From assembly GCA_002345675.1 (NCBI GenBank), contig DDWL01000016.1:22415-86414 (forward strand): a DNA stretch of 64,000 nucleotides, in the 5' to 3' direction. Every line of letters begins with the position of its first letter. The stretch's first letter is position 1. The DNA is from Bacteroidales bacterium UBA2287 (lineage in GTDB: Bacteria; Bacteroidota; Bacteroidia; Bacteroidales; Tenuifilaceae). A program made the translations under genes and the position numbers. Below, piece by piece: positions 31,779 through 41,851 of this stretch. A model generated the notes under the pieces. It ran no database searches and was not told the DNA's origin. It saw nothing but the letters and a program-made list of their open reading frames with translations.

Positions 31779-34463
31779 TTAATCTTTAATAAGCTTTTTC
31801 ACAACTTTTTCGCCATTTTGGCTTTGGAAGATAACAAAGTAAGTACCCTTAGCAATATTACTTGTTGAAATAAAAGTGCTGGCCTCACCATTCAATGCAA
31901 ACTCAGCAACCTTTTGTCCAAGTAAATTGGTAAACGAAACAATCTTAACGTTTGCAACATTTGTTAGGGTAATCTTTTCGTTGAAAGGATTTGGATAAAC
32001 ACTTAAATTCGAAAGAGCATTAGGAGTAACATTAACTACCCCTGGTGTTCCAGTTATAAGAACGTCTTCAATAGCCCAGTACCAACCGCCCTTACCTGTA
32101 TAATTCCATTTGAATAGAACATTATCTTCTCCTGCAATCGAACTTAATGATTGATTAAAGAAACCTGGATTTGCTGATGAGATGGTCCATTGCTGAATTA
32201 GTTCCCATGTTAAACCGCCATTGATACTATATGAAAATGAAACACTTGAGCCAGGATACTGCTTAAAGATATGTTTAAATGATAAATTAATTGAAGAGAA
32301 CCCAGAAAAATTGAACGTAGGAGTAATTAAGTCAGAATTCTGCGAGTTAGCTATTCCATATTCATGGCTATTCAAATAAGCATAATTTCCAGTAATACCC
32401 GCAAGACTTGCTGTAGAAATAGTTCCAAATTTCCATACTTGTCCATTTCCAATATTGTCTACAACACTCCAGCAACCTGGAGTTGATGTCGAAGAAAAAC
32501 CTTCGGCGAAAGGGAGAGAAAGAAATGGGGTACATACTGTCCAAGCATTAGTTTCGAGACCAGCCGACCAAGTTGGGGATGCATTCATTTTAGTCCATAT
32601 CTTATAGTAATACTGAGTTGCAGTACTCAATCCTTCATGTGAAAAAGAAGTAGAAGAACCAGCATAAATTATTGTTCCTCCACTCGACAAAACATTACCT
32701 GTAGAGTAATTTGTTCCATTTGCAGGTACTCCAAATGCTGGGGAAGTTGAAAATGCTATTAGTACATCTAATCCATTATATTTTTGCCAACTTAAATCAA
32801 TTTGTGTATTACTCGTTGCCTGTGCAACAAAATTTGAGGGGTTCTCTAAAATGCCTTCCATAAAATCGAAGTTAACCGTTTTATCGGTAGCGTTTCGAGT
32901 AATATTTGTAATAGGTTTACTTGTATATAATTTCGCCCATGATTTTGAACTGGGAGTAGAAAAATCGTTAAAAGTAGCTTTATTACTTGTCCCTGGCCAA
33001 GAGCAACTTGCCGAATTTATTGAACCATAGGACGACGGAGTACTAGTTGGATCTGAGGGAGCGTTAGCACTAACAGGATACATTCGCTGTGGATGTGTTG
33101 AATTTATACCATTTCCAGCATTAGCAATTTCACTATGAACGTGGTAAATAATCATTCCACTACCGGGTATCGCTGCGTCGAACTTATGCTTTTCGCGATT
33201 TTCTAAAAAGAAAAACTCGTTTGGTGTAGTTGTATTTATTCGAAAAAAACTATTGCTATTTTCTGCTGAATTATAAATAGTTACATTAGATGGAGTAGAA
33301 AGTAATGTTGCAGATGCCCAATTATAGTAATACACTTTAGTATAACCATTGTGATGAGCAGGGGTTGCACCGCCATTATTCCACGAACCACCTGCCATTA
33401 AATCCCAACCTCCTGTTCCTGAATACGATCCCCCAGTTTCATAGTCGGTATCATAATAGTCGGGAGCACCAAGTACATGACCAAATTCATGGCAAATAAC
33501 TCCTATACGGGTAATATTTGAACCTGAATTTCCACGTAACTCGGGAGAGCAAGAATACCTACTTATAATTTTTCCATCTAAGGTTACCGATGGCGATAAA
33601 TTCCAGGCATGAGACCAAATTGCATCAGTTCCGCCTCCCGCTTCTTCTCCGTATCCAGCAAAAATAACGTAAACCCCATCAACATAACCATCGCTGTCGT
33701 TATCGTAATTGGCAAAGTCAATATCGGGATTTGCCAAATTTACCGCTTCGGTTACAAGGTCTCTGGGGCGCGAATCGTTCCCGCTTTCGTTATCACCACC
33801 ATAGTAAGCTAAATTATTGCTCGCAGTATAAGGGCCAGCAACATCAACTGTAAGGTTAAACTGATTATATGAGTTCTCTAAATAGAAGTCTTTAACGCTT
33901 CCAGTTGCTCCGCCAGTAGTATAGCCAACCTGATTAAAAAGGTTTTCGAACTCGGCTTTCGTTTTTACAAAAGGTTTGTCGGGGTAACCAATTAAAATGC
34001 ATACTAACTTTCTATCACCTGTTGTAGGAAACCCTTTTGATTTGACCTCATTTTCTTCCATTTTCCATATTTGTTGCATAATGGAAGTCTGATAGGGGCT
34101 ATAAAACAATCCTTGAGGAATCGTTTTAAGAAGAGTAATCTCTTCAGGTTTTCTGCTAATAGATTCCGACACACGAATACCCGAAAGTGTTATGCCGCCA
34201 TTATTATCGGCAATAGCGTACTCGTAAAACCCATCTTTTGCGATAAGTATAGTATAGCCATCAATTGTTTGCGCCCACTTAATCTTTTCATCGCCCATAA
34301 GTTGAACTGTAATTTTTGTACCATCGGGTAATTTGTATTCAACAGGACTTGGGTACGCAGGTACCCCAAAGGCTTTTTGCTCAGTTAAAAAAGAATTAAA
34401 AAGCAAGATTGATAAAAAGTATAATAAATACTTTTTATGTAAAATTCTACTAATTAGGTACAT
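31779..34463 (-). CDS. Secreted M6-family metalloprotease with T9SS sorting domain
   Basis: 894 residues. A hydrophobic N-terminal signal (YLLYFLSILLFNSFL) is followed by a propeptide-like part with DGYTILIAKDGFYEYA. The M6 (immune inhibitor A-like) catalytic domain has H325-E326-F-G-H329 in ICHEFGHVLGAPDYYD, with the third zinc ligand in the following Asp/Tyr region. About 545-640 is an FN3-like domain (ENPSNFVAQATSNTQIDLSW), about 645-800 a MAM/cleaved-adhesin-like beta-sandwich, and the last ~85 residues a T9SS type A sorting domain (LSVYPNPF...GTYFVIFQ...KLIKD). It is exported by T9SS and probably digests extracellular protein. It lies next to a second secreted protease with an almost identical tail. 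Confidence 0.92.
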   Translation of the reverse strand: MYLISRILHKKYLLYFLSILLFNSFLTEQKAFGVPAYPSPVEYKLPDGTKITVQLMGDEKIKWAQTIDGYTILIAKDGFYEYAIADNNGGITLSGIRVSESISRKPEEITLLKTIPQGLFYSPYQTSIMQQIWKMEENEVKSKGFPTTGDRKLVCILIGYPDKPFVKTKAEFENLFNQVGYTTGGATGSVKDFYLENSYNQFNLTVDVAGPYTASNNLAYYGGDNESGNDSRPRDLVTEAVNLANPDIDFANYDNDSDGYVDGVYVIFAGYGEEAGGGTDAIWSHAWNLSPSVTLDGKIISRYSCSPELRGNSGSNITRIGVICHEFGHVLGAPDYYDTDYETGGSYSGTGGWDLMAGGSWNNGGATPAHHNGYTKVYYYNWASATLLSTPSNVTIYNSAENSNSFFRINTTTPNEFFFLENREKHKFDAAIPGSGMIIYHVHSEIANAGNGINSTHPQRMYPVSANAPSDPTSTPSSYGSINSASCSWPGTSNKATFNDFSTPSSKSWAKLYTSKPITNITRNATDKTVNFDFMEGILENPSNFVAQATSNTQIDLSWQKYNGLDVLIAFSTSPAFGVPANGTNYSTGNVLSSGGTIIYAGSSTSFSHEGLSTATQYYYKIWTKMNASPTWSAGLETNAWTVCTPFLSLPFAEGFSSTSTPGCWSVVDNIGNGQVWKFGTISTASLAGITGNYAYLNSHEYGIANSQNSDLITPTFNFSGFSSINLSFKHIFKQYPGSSVSFSYSINGGLTWELIQQWTISSANPGFFNQSLSSIAGEDNVLFKWNYTGKGGWYWAIEDVLITGTPGVVNVTPNALSNLSVYPNPFNEKITLTNVANVKIVSFTNLLGQKVAEFALNGEASTFISTSNIAKGTYFVIFQSQNGEKVVKKLIKD

Positions 34464-34601
34464 AGTATAACAATTAGGTAATTTATTTTTTTTTAAAAGT
34501 ATCGATAATAAATAAAAGAGTTAGAATCAAAAAACAAATTTTCGTTTAACCGAATAAAAAAAATAACTCACATTTATAAAACCAACATTATTAACAGTTA
34601 T

Positions 34602-34636
34602 AAAGCAAAGAGCCGCTACTTGAGCGGCTCTGCTTT
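34602..34636 (-). terminator. Terminator of the trypsin-like protease gene (copy 2)
   Basis: Identical over 35 bases to 31480-31514, starting 20 bp past the stop codon; one-bulge hairpin followed by T's on the minus strand. Confidence 0.8.
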
Positions 34637-34656
34637 AAAGTTAAGTTAATGGTGTG

Positions 34657-37600
34657 TTAATCTTTAACAAGTTTTTTCACAACCTTTTCACCATTTTGGC
34701 TTTGGAAGGTAACAAAGTAAATACCCTTAGCAATGTTACTTGTTGAAATAGAAGTGTTGGTCTCACCATTCAATGCAAACTCAGCAACCTTTTGTCCAAG
34801 TATATTGGTAAACGAAACAACCTTAACGTTTGCTACGTTTGTTAGGTTAACCATTTCGTTGAATGGGTTGGGGTACACGCTTAAATTCGAAAGAGCCGAA
34901 GGATTAATGCTTGTTATATCAGTAAAACTTGCTGCAATTGTATGGTTGCTCATTACGTTTGAGAAAGTATACTCCGTTAAAGCACCAACGCTCGAACCAT
35001 TAACTAAAACATCGGCAATATTGTATCCAATAGAAGGAGTAATTGTGAACGATTTGTCGTTACCTTCAACAACAACTACAGTTCCCGATGGAGTAATACT
35101 ACCACCAACACCTGCAGAAGTGGTTATAGTATATGTAGTTTCAACTGTAACTGCATCTACCACAAGATTATCAACTCCAAAGTTTGCTCCGTCGTTGCCA
35201 GTGTACTGGAACATAAACCTTACATTACTTTCGCCTTGGTAAGCATTAAGCTGTAATTGAGTATTGTGCCATACATAAGTTGCTGCATCAGAAGTAAAGT
35301 TTGGATGATCGGTTTCCATCCATACTTGAGTCCAAGCACCATTATTAATGCTAACAAGCAACTTAAGATCGCATTTTGACTGAGTAACCGCCCACTCATA
35401 ACTACCAACAAACCAGAAGTTTACAGTTGGTATCTTACCCGTAAAGTCATACTTTGGAGTAATTAGCTTTTCATCTTGGTTTTGCGCTAACCACTGAACA
35501 TTTGCAAAAAATGAACCTTGCTGAGGTGTAACCGTAACTGGAGACGTTCCACCAGTTGTGAAACTTGCTATTTTCGACCAAGTATTAGTAGAAGTACTCT
35601 GAAGCGACCAGCAGGTTGGGGTAAATGCTCCCTCAAAACTTTCGGCATGAGGATAAACAGTTATTGCATCGCCGCAGAATGGAGTTACATTAATATAGTT
35701 CGTTTTTGTATTTACAATATCGCCATTAATAGTAAGACCAACTGTTTTTAAACCTACTGTATTGTAAGTAACCGTATGAGGACCTTGACCTGCAGCAGTG
35801 GCAGGGTTAGCACCCTCGCCAAAGTTCCAGCTCCAGCTGGTAATGGCTCCACCACCCGATGCATCGGTAAAGGTAACCGACTGGCCTACCTCAATTGTAG
35901 TTGGAGTTCCTGTAAAGTTAGCGTATGTTCCTGCTGGCGTTCCAGTAACCGAAACGGCATCGATGCAAACACCATATCCCCACTGACCTTCAGCTTCAAA
36001 TGCAATGTAAAAATCGTCGCTAAGTTCAGCATTTGGAATATTAATAGTTACAAGAGTCCAAGTTGTAACGTTCGTGTTATATGTATTTAATAACACCCAT
36101 GAACCAGAACTTGATTTTTTATAATAAACTTTAAGAATATCTTGATCGGGAGACCAAAACTGATTCTGATAGTAGAACTTCAATTGAACATCCATATAGG
36201 CAATTAGACCTAATTTTGGTGTAATCAATTTTGTTTTTTTACCTCTATCACCACTAGCCGCTACCTTAAAATATGCATTTTTTGTTCCTTGGTATGCAGA
36301 CGCTGGGTTACTTCCACCATTTCCTGCACCAAAAGCCCAATTAATAGCACCATTAGCATATTCTTGAGACCAGCAGTTAGGAAGAACACCTCCTTCAAAA
36401 CCTTCACTAAATGGAAGAGTAGCAGGAGCTCCACAATTGCTAACAATAAAGTTTACGGTTTGGCTATTGTTTGCAGCATTCTCATCGCCAGCAGCCGTAA
36501 CTGTAGCAACAAAAACGTGGCTACCAGCAGTAATGTCAATTGAAGGGAAGTTAACTGTTGCAGTGGCATTTGAGGCAAGGTTACCAGTCCATGAAACCTC
36601 TACAGCAGTTCCCCCATTAAGAGTATAACTTACTGTTGCTGCGGTAAGATTATCGGTACCCTTATTTTTAATTACAACTGCAGGAATAATGCTTTGAGGT
36701 GCTTGGTAAGAAGCAACAGGAGCAGTAACACTTAAAAGCTGAGCATCAACAGCTACAACTATTGCATTAGGATCGTAACCAGTAATTGATGTAACTCCAG
36801 AACTTGAAGGATCGAGCCAATTGCTTAAACGTGTAGCATTTGTTCCTCCGCCAGTCCACGAAACACCAAGTTTTCCGTACCAGTCAGAAGTATTACTCGT
36901 ACATGAAGCGTATCCACCATGAAGTTGACCAATAATTCTTCCTTCTGGATCGAATAATGGAGAACCCGAAGAACCACCTTCAGTAGTTGTTCCATCGCTC
37001 CATGAAGTAATTCTCCAATGTGATCCATTGCCAGGAACAGGATTTTGAAGATAAGTTGTTGTAGAAACGCCAAGGGTTGACCAACTAATCTTTTTCACAT
37101 CACCTGCAGGGTGGTGTATACCCCAAAACTTACCTGAAATATTATCGTCCATTATTCTATTCCAACCTGAATAGTATACATTATAATTTGATGGAGGTGT
37201 TGAATTAAGTTCAACAAGCCAAAAATCCGAAGTAGCACTTCGTGCTTTATCGGTTGCGCCCGAAATTGATTGGTAAGCTGTAGCACCACCTGAATTATCG
37301 CATGTTGTGCGGTGCCAATTAAAGATATAAAACACAGAACCAGGTGCTGAATAGCAATGATCGGCCGATAGAAAATAAGGTTTTCCATCGTTAGCTGTGT
37401 TGTTAATTAGTGCGCCAGAGCAAAATCCATTAGAAACACCATTAGATGAAGCCAACATTGCTACCGAACGAATTTGGTCTTCCATTCCGGCAGCTGAGGG
37501 ACAAATTACGTTAACATTACACGAACCAGAACCTCCTAAACCTTTTAGGTATTGAACAAAAGTTCTGTAACCATGCGTAATTTCATTTATATTAAGCAAA

Positions 37601-38133
37601 CCAGCAAATTGCACGTCTTTAGGCTCAATATACTCAACAACAACATTATCGGAAAAAACAAAAGAGATTGCTAAAAGATTGTCATCTTGGTTGTTGAAAC
37701 TGGTGAATGCACCAAGCACTTCTTTCCTATCTGCCGAATAAATGAACAATTTTGCACCCTCAGGTAGTTTATACATGTCAAACGTAATATTTATTGACAA
37801 TGCAGAGGGGCAAGTTATTCCCAGTCTCCATATTTTCGTACCATCAGCAAGAATGTCAAAAACACCTGAATTACTTGGGTTTAATGACACTTGGTGAACT
37901 TTCCCGAAACGCCATGGAACATCTTTTTGTAAATCGCCAATTTCATCCTCTTCCAAGAATCGTTTAGTATCAATCGATGGCAATTTTTCGAAGGGCACCT
38001 CATTTAAGGTGATTTTTTCGGAAATCTCAAAACTTAAAGGCGTACCTCCTTGGCTAATTTGCGCTAAAGCAGCAGCGCTGGCCAATGATAATGCCAATAA
38101 TAATGTGAATAAAAAGCGTGAAACTCTCTTCAT
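34657..38133 (-). CDS. Secreted trypsin-like (lysyl endopeptidase-type) protease with T9SS sorting domain
   Basis: 1158 residues. The signal peptide is FLFTLLLALSLASAAALAQ. A pro-region precedes an S1 domain at about 205-455, with His259 (FLSADHC), Asp303 (TSDFWLVEL) and Ser389 (EGGSSGSPLF), and Cys pairs. This resembles Achromobacter-type lysyl endopeptidases. Next come a CARDB-like domain (about 460-560), a MAM/adhesin-like domain, a PKD domain (about 740-820: VGQSVTFTDASGGGAITSWSW), another adhesin-like sandwich, an InlB-type bacterial repeat (ITTSAGVGGSITPSG) and a T9SS C-terminal domain (LSVYPNPFNEM...KLVKD). It is a secreted or surface peptidase. Specificity for Lys is inferred from the family only. 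Confidence 0.9.
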   Translation of the reverse strand: MKRVSRFLFTLLLALSLASAAALAQISQGGTPLSFEISEKITLNEVPFEKLPSIDTKRFLEEDEIGDLQKDVPWRFGKVHQVSLNPSNSGVFDILADGTKIWRLGITCPSALSINITFDMYKLPEGAKLFIYSADRKEVLGAFTSFNNQDDNLLAISFVFSDNVVVEYIEPKDVQFAGLLNINEITHGYRTFVQYLKGLGGSGSCNVNVICPSAAGMEDQIRSVAMLASSNGVSNGFCSGALINNTANDGKPYFLSADHCYSAPGSVFYIFNWHRTTCDNSGGATAYQSISGATDKARSATSDFWLVELNSTPPSNYNVYYSGWNRIMDDNISGKFWGIHHPAGDVKKISWSTLGVSTTTYLQNPVPGNGSHWRITSWSDGTTTEGGSSGSPLFDPEGRIIGQLHGGYASCTSNTSDWYGKLGVSWTGGGTNATRLSNWLDPSSSGVTSITGYDPNAIVVAVDAQLLSVTAPVASYQAPQSIIPAVVIKNKGTDNLTAATVSYTLNGGTAVEVSWTGNLASNATATVNFPSIDITAGSHVFVATVTAAGDENAANNSQTVNFIVSNCGAPATLPFSEGFEGGVLPNCWSQEYANGAINWAFGAGNGGSNPASAYQGTKNAYFKVAASGDRGKKTKLITPKLGLIAYMDVQLKFYYQNQFWSPDQDILKVYYKKSSSGSWVLLNTYNTNVTTWTLVTINIPNAELSDDFYIAFEAEGQWGYGVCIDAVSVTGTPAGTYANFTGTPTTIEVGQSVTFTDASGGGAITSWSWNFGEGANPATAAGQGPHTVTYNTVGLKTVGLTINGDIVNTKTNYINVTPFCGDAITVYPHAESFEGAFTPTCWSLQSTSTNTWSKIASFTTGGTSPVTVTPQQGSFFANVQWLAQNQDEKLITPKYDFTGKIPTVNFWFVGSYEWAVTQSKCDLKLLVSINNGAWTQVWMETDHPNFTSDAATYVWHNTQLQLNAYQGESNVRFMFQYTGNDGANFGVDNLVVDAVTVETTYTITTSAGVGGSITPSGTVVVVEGNDKSFTITPSIGYNIADVLVNGSSVGALTEYTFSNVMSNHTIAASFTDITSINPSALSNLSVYPNPFNEMVNLTNVANVKVVSFTNILGQKVAEFALNGETNTSISTSNIAKGIYFVTFQSQNGEKVVKKLVKD

Positions 38134-38399
38134 AATGGTTAAGGGTTAAGGTTAATAAATAGTTAAAATTTTGCGCCAAGATAGATATTTTTTCTTGCTA
38201 AAAAACATATCAATAAAAATAATTGTTGACGCAACCTTTTTGGGACGTCATTATAACAATCTATATTACAGGCAAATAAGCAATTTTAAACAAAAGACTT
38301 GAATACTTGAGAACTGAGGGATTGAAGGATTGTTTGAGTTAATTGGTTGCACTTCGACTTCGCTCAGTGTAAAATTGGTTAATTGGTTAATTGGTGGAT
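38134..38399. other. Intergenic leader region, no gene
   Basis: This stretch holds the upstream region of the protease gene. A near-consensus -7 box, CAAGATAG on the plus strand, lies at about 38177. It also holds a palindrome-like CACTTCGACTTCGCTCAGTG (38350-38369) and TTAATTGG-type short repeats. Nothing else was recognised. Confidence 0.4.
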
Positions 38400-38576
38400 T
38401 TTTGAGACCGAAGACAGGACACATGAGACCGAAGTCCGAAGACCGAAGACCGAAGACTGAAGACTGAAGACTGAAGACTGCGAACTGAAGACTGTGGACT
38501 GTGGACTGAGAACTGAGAACTGAAGACTGACACTTCGATAAACTCAGTGTCCGTTGTGAGCTGCGAACTGAGAACC
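38400..38576 (+). repeat. Short-period array 1 (7-bp units, GAAGACT/GAGAACT)
   Basis: Units such as GAAGACC, GAAGACT, GTGGACT and GAGAACT follow one another with a 7-bp period, with scattered variants. Towards the end is a hairpin-like ACACTTCGATAAACTCAGTGT. It has no coding content and lies between two minus-strand genes. Confidence 0.7.
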
Positions 38577-38579
38577 CTT

Positions 38580-39497
38580 CTATTTCCTAATACTAATCGT
38601 CAGCCCATCCTCGGCAAGGTAGGTTTCGGGGAAAATTGTACGGGCTTCGTTTAGGAGAACCTCGGGGTGCTTGTAGCGCGACGAAAAGTGGCCAATAATT
38701 AGTTTGCCAACTCCTGCTTTTGCAGCAATTTTTGCAGCCTGAAGGGCTGTTGAATGACCGGTAGCTTTTGCCAGCTGCGCCAAGCTATGTGCAAAGGTAG
38801 CCTCGTGGTAAAGTACATCAATATTTTTAACGCTTTCGGCTACCGATTCGGAGTACATTGTATCGGAGCAGTAAGCATATGATACTGGCTTTGCTGCCTC
38901 TGCTGTTAAATTACTATTTGGAATTACCTCGCCACTTGGCAGAGTTAAGTCGGCTCCCTTTTTAATTAGAACTATATCCTTAAATGAAATCGTATATTTT
39001 TCGATTAGTTCCTTTTTTATATTCAACTCTTTAGGTTGTTCCCTAAAAATAAAACCCGTTGATGGTATGCGATGCTTTAACGGAAACGCTTCTACCTCAA
39101 TTTTGGAGTCGGTAAATATTACTCCACGTTCACGGGTTTTTAGAATATTAAAGTTAATGGGAAAGCTAATTTCGTTTGCAAAAAAATTCAGGTTGAATTT
39201 TAAAACAGGCTCAAACGCAGCATGAGCATAAATGTTTAACTCATTTTTTCGACCTAAAAGGTTAAGGGTTGAAATTAAGCCGAATATTCCAAGCGTATGA
39301 TCGCCATGAACATGCGAAATAAATATGCTATCGACTCGAGACAACTTTTGCTTAAACCTACGAAGTTGCACTTGAGTTCCCTCACCACAGTCGATTAAAA
39401 ACAACCGCTCATGCGCGTTAAGCACATGAGCGGAGGGAAATCGTGTAGAAGTTGGCAGCGCGCTGCTACTTCCTAAAATTGTAACTGTAAAGGGCAC
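38580..39497 (-). CDS. rnz: Ribonuclease Z
   Basis: 305 residues of the metallo-beta-lactamase fold. The zinc motif HVHGDH follows a first strand with ILGSSSALPTSTRFPSA; downstream ligands include the Asp in YAYCSDTMYSESV and His in IIGHFSSRY. RNase Z trims the 3' trailer of tRNA precursors. The start is a GTG at 39497, 2 bp after the stop of the STAS gene. An ATG is not available and the MPFTVTILGSSSA beginning agrees with family starts. It is the last gene of the S1-STAS-rnz cluster. Confidence 0.95.
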   Translation of the reverse strand: MPFTVTILGSSSALPTSTRFPSAHVLNAHERLFLIDCGEGTQVQLRRFKQKLSRVDSIFISHVHGDHTLGIFGLISTLNLLGRKNELNIYAHAAFEPVLKFNLNFFANEISFPINFNILKTRERGVIFTDSKIEVEAFPLKHRIPSTGFIFREQPKELNIKKELIEKYTISFKDIVLIKKGADLTLPSGEVIPNSNLTAEAAKPVSYAYCSDTMYSESVAESVKNIDVLYHEATFAHSLAQLAKATGHSTALQAAKIAAKAGVGKLIIGHFSSRYKHPEVLLNEARTIFPETYLAEDGLTISIRK

Positions 39498-39499
39498 TA

Positions 39500-39856
39500 C
39501 TATTTATCACTTTCGGCCTTACGAATCATTTCAACAGCTTCGTTTTTGCTGTAAGCAATGCTGAGAACTGTGTCGAGTTGCGATATTGTAATAAGCCTCT
39601 CAACGGCATCGGTTAAGCCAGTGAGAACAAAAGCACCATTGGCATTTTTGCATAACCTGTTAGCAACAAGGATAGCACTTAGGCCGGAGGAATCGCAGTA
39701 ACGGCATGAGCTAAGATCGAGAATGATATTACGTTCGCCGTTACCAGAAATAAGAACTAGCTCCGATTTAAGTGAAGGGGCAATATTGGTGTCCAATTTT
39801 TCCTCTAAAACTTCTATCAAAGTATAGTTTTCCAGCTTATCAATTTTAAATTCCAT
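39500..39856 (-). CDS. STAS-domain anti-sigma factor antagonist-like protein
   Basis: 118 residues, a single STAS domain. The phosphorylatable Ser is in RYCDSSGLSAILVA (Asp55-Ser56-Ser57-Gly58), the site used by SpoIIAA-type proteins. It would bind and be phosphorylated by an anti-sigma-like kinase. No such kinase is adjacent; SiaB-like and SpoIIE-domain proteins are encoded elsewhere in the window. It lies 2 bp upstream of rnz and 45 bp downstream of rpsA. Confidence 0.9.
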   Translation of the reverse strand: MEFKIDKLENYTLIEVLEEKLDTNIAPSLKSELVLISGNGERNIILDLSSCRYCDSSGLSAILVANRLCKNANGAFVLTGLTDAVERLITISQLDTVLSIAYSKNEAVEMIRKAESDK

Positions 39857-39901
39857 CGCTATCAGGTTTAAAAATTAGTAATATATAGTTCAATTTCCGC
39901 C

Positions 39902-41788
39902 TTAATCAGCGCTCTCTTTTTTCTTACTCTTTTGATTATCTTCGAGTTCAGTTTTAAGAGCAGCCAATTCGGATATGTCCCCTAAGGTAGTCTTTTCTAA
40001 ATTAGCTTTCAACTTTTTTACAGCTTTTTGTGTAGTATTTTCCTTAGTTTTTTTCTCGGCTTTGTCGTCCGACTTGCGAACATCCTCGAAAACTCTACTA
40101 TGCGAAAGGATAATACGTTTAGCTGCCTTGTTGAATTCGATAACCTTAAACTCAAGTTTTTCGTCAACTTTACCGTTCGATCCGTCTTCTTTTACTAAAT
40201 GTTTTGGGGTAACAAAACCTTCAACACCGTAAGGAAGAGCAACTACAGCACCTTTATCGAACACGTCGATAATAGTACCTTCGTGAACAGAATCAACAGT
40301 AAATAGGGTTTCGAAAACATCCCAAGGATTTTCCTCGAGTTGCTTGTGGCCTAAACTTAACCTGCGGTTATCTTTATCGATTTCGAGAACGGTAACATCG
40401 ATATCGGCACCAACGGTGGTAAATTCGGCGGGGTGTTTGATTTTCTTAGTCCAACTAAGGTCCGAAATATGAATTAAACCGTCAACTCCCTCTTCAATTT
40501 CAACAAATACGCCGAATGAAGTGAAGTTGCGAACTTTTGCGCTGTGGCGCGAACCAATTGGGTACTTAGCATCGATACTGCTCCATGGATCGGTTTTAAG
40601 CTGTTTAATGCCTAACGACATTTTTCGCTCGTCGCGATCGAGGGTTAAAATTTGAGCGTCAACAATATCGCCTACTTTTAAGAATTCCTGAGCGCTACGA
40701 AGATGCTGGCTCCACGACATTTCGGAAACGTGAATTAGGCCCTCAACTCCGGGTGCTATTTCGATAAATGCGCCATAATCGGCAATAACTACAACTTTAC
40801 CTTTAGCTACATCGCCAACCTTAAGGTTAGTGTCGAGCGAATCCCAAGGATGTGAGGTAAGCTGTTTAAGACCAAGGGCGATACGCTTTTTAGCATCGTC
40901 GAAATCGAGAATAACAACGTTCAATTTCTGATCGAGTTGAACGATTTCCTCGGGATGAGAAACGCGCCCCCATGAAAGGTCGGTAATATGGATAAGGCCA
41001 TCAACTCCGCCAAGGTCGATAAACACACCGTAGCTGGTAATGTTTTTAACAGTTCCCTCAAGAACTTGACCTTTTTCGAGTTTGGCAATAATGTCTTTTT
41101 TCTGCTGCTCGAGTTCTGCTTCGATAAGCGCTTTGTGCGAAACCACAACGTTTTTGTACTCTTGGTTAATTTTAACCACCTTGAACTCCATGGTTTTACC
41201 AACGTACATATCGTAGTCGCGAATAGGTTTAACATCGATTTGCGAACCAGGAAGGAATGCTTCGATGCCAAATACATCGACAATCATACCGCCTTTGGTA
41301 CGGCACTTAATGTAACCCTTAATAATTTCGTCTTTCTCGAGAGCTTGGTTAACCCTATCCCACGAGCGTAGTGCACGAGCCTTTTTGTGCGAAAGCACAA
41401 GTTGACCCTTTTTGTCTTCTTGGGTTTCAACGTAAACTTCAACTACATCGCCATTTTTAAGATCGGGATTGTAGCGGAACTCGTTTAAGCTAATAACACC
41501 TTCAGATTTGAAGCCGATGTTGATAACAACTTCGCGCTTGTTCATTGAAATAACTGTACCGTCAACAACTTCACCTTCGCCAACCGACGAAAGGGTTAGA
41601 TCGTACATGGCCTCTACATCGGCCTTTTTGTTTTTGGAGTAAAAACCTTCTTCGGCAAAAGTTTCCCAGTCGAATTCAGCATTTCCGTCGTTGCCAGTTG
41701 CAACTACATTACTCGTTTTTGCAACCACAGGTTGCTCGTTTGGTTCAACATTAGCTTCTACTGAAGCATTTTCTTCGTGATTAATCAT
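39902..41788 (-). CDS. rpsA: 30S ribosomal protein S1
   Basis: 628 residues with an acidic N-terminus (about 1-65), then six S1-type OB-fold domains. Repeated signatures include GTVKNITSYGVFIDLGGVDGLIHITDLSW, GKVVVIADYGAFIEIAPGVEGLIHVSEMSW and VRNFTSFGVFVEIEEGVDGLIHISDLSW. The C-terminal tail is Lys/Glu-rich. S1 binds mRNA on the small subunit and, in Bacteroidota, which often lack Shine-Dalgarno sequences, is a major initiation factor. A TATTTTTG promoter box lies at 41844-41851. It is followed by STAS and rnz. Confidence 0.96.
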   Translation of the reverse strand: MINHEENASVEANVEPNEQPVVAKTSNVVATGNDGNAEFDWETFAEEGFYSKNKKADVEAMYDLTLSSVGEGEVVDGTVISMNKREVVINIGFKSEGVISLNEFRYNPDLKNGDVVEVYVETQEDKKGQLVLSHKKARALRSWDRVNQALEKDEIIKGYIKCRTKGGMIVDVFGIEAFLPGSQIDVKPIRDYDMYVGKTMEFKVVKINQEYKNVVVSHKALIEAELEQQKKDIIAKLEKGQVLEGTVKNITSYGVFIDLGGVDGLIHITDLSWGRVSHPEEIVQLDQKLNVVILDFDDAKKRIALGLKQLTSHPWDSLDTNLKVGDVAKGKVVVIADYGAFIEIAPGVEGLIHVSEMSWSQHLRSAQEFLKVGDIVDAQILTLDRDERKMSLGIKQLKTDPWSSIDAKYPIGSRHSAKVRNFTSFGVFVEIEEGVDGLIHISDLSWTKKIKHPAEFTTVGADIDVTVLEIDKDNRRLSLGHKQLEENPWDVFETLFTVDSVHEGTIIDVFDKGAVVALPYGVEGFVTPKHLVKEDGSNGKVDEKLEFKVIEFNKAAKRIILSHSRVFEDVRKSDDKAEKKTKENTTQKAVKKLKANLEKTTLGDISELAALKTELEDNQKSKKKESAD

Positions 41789-41843
41789 TAAATTTGCTTA
41801 CAATTAGTTAGTTAGACATTATTGATAGTTAAAACACGGACTG

Positions 41844-41851
41844 CAAAAATA
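41844..41851 (-). promoter_or_regulatory. -7 box of rpsA
   Basis: TATTTTTG on the minus strand (TAnnTTTG), 55 bp upstream of the ATG, leaving a leader that could carry autoregulatory structure. The -33 is not certain. Confidence 0.45.
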
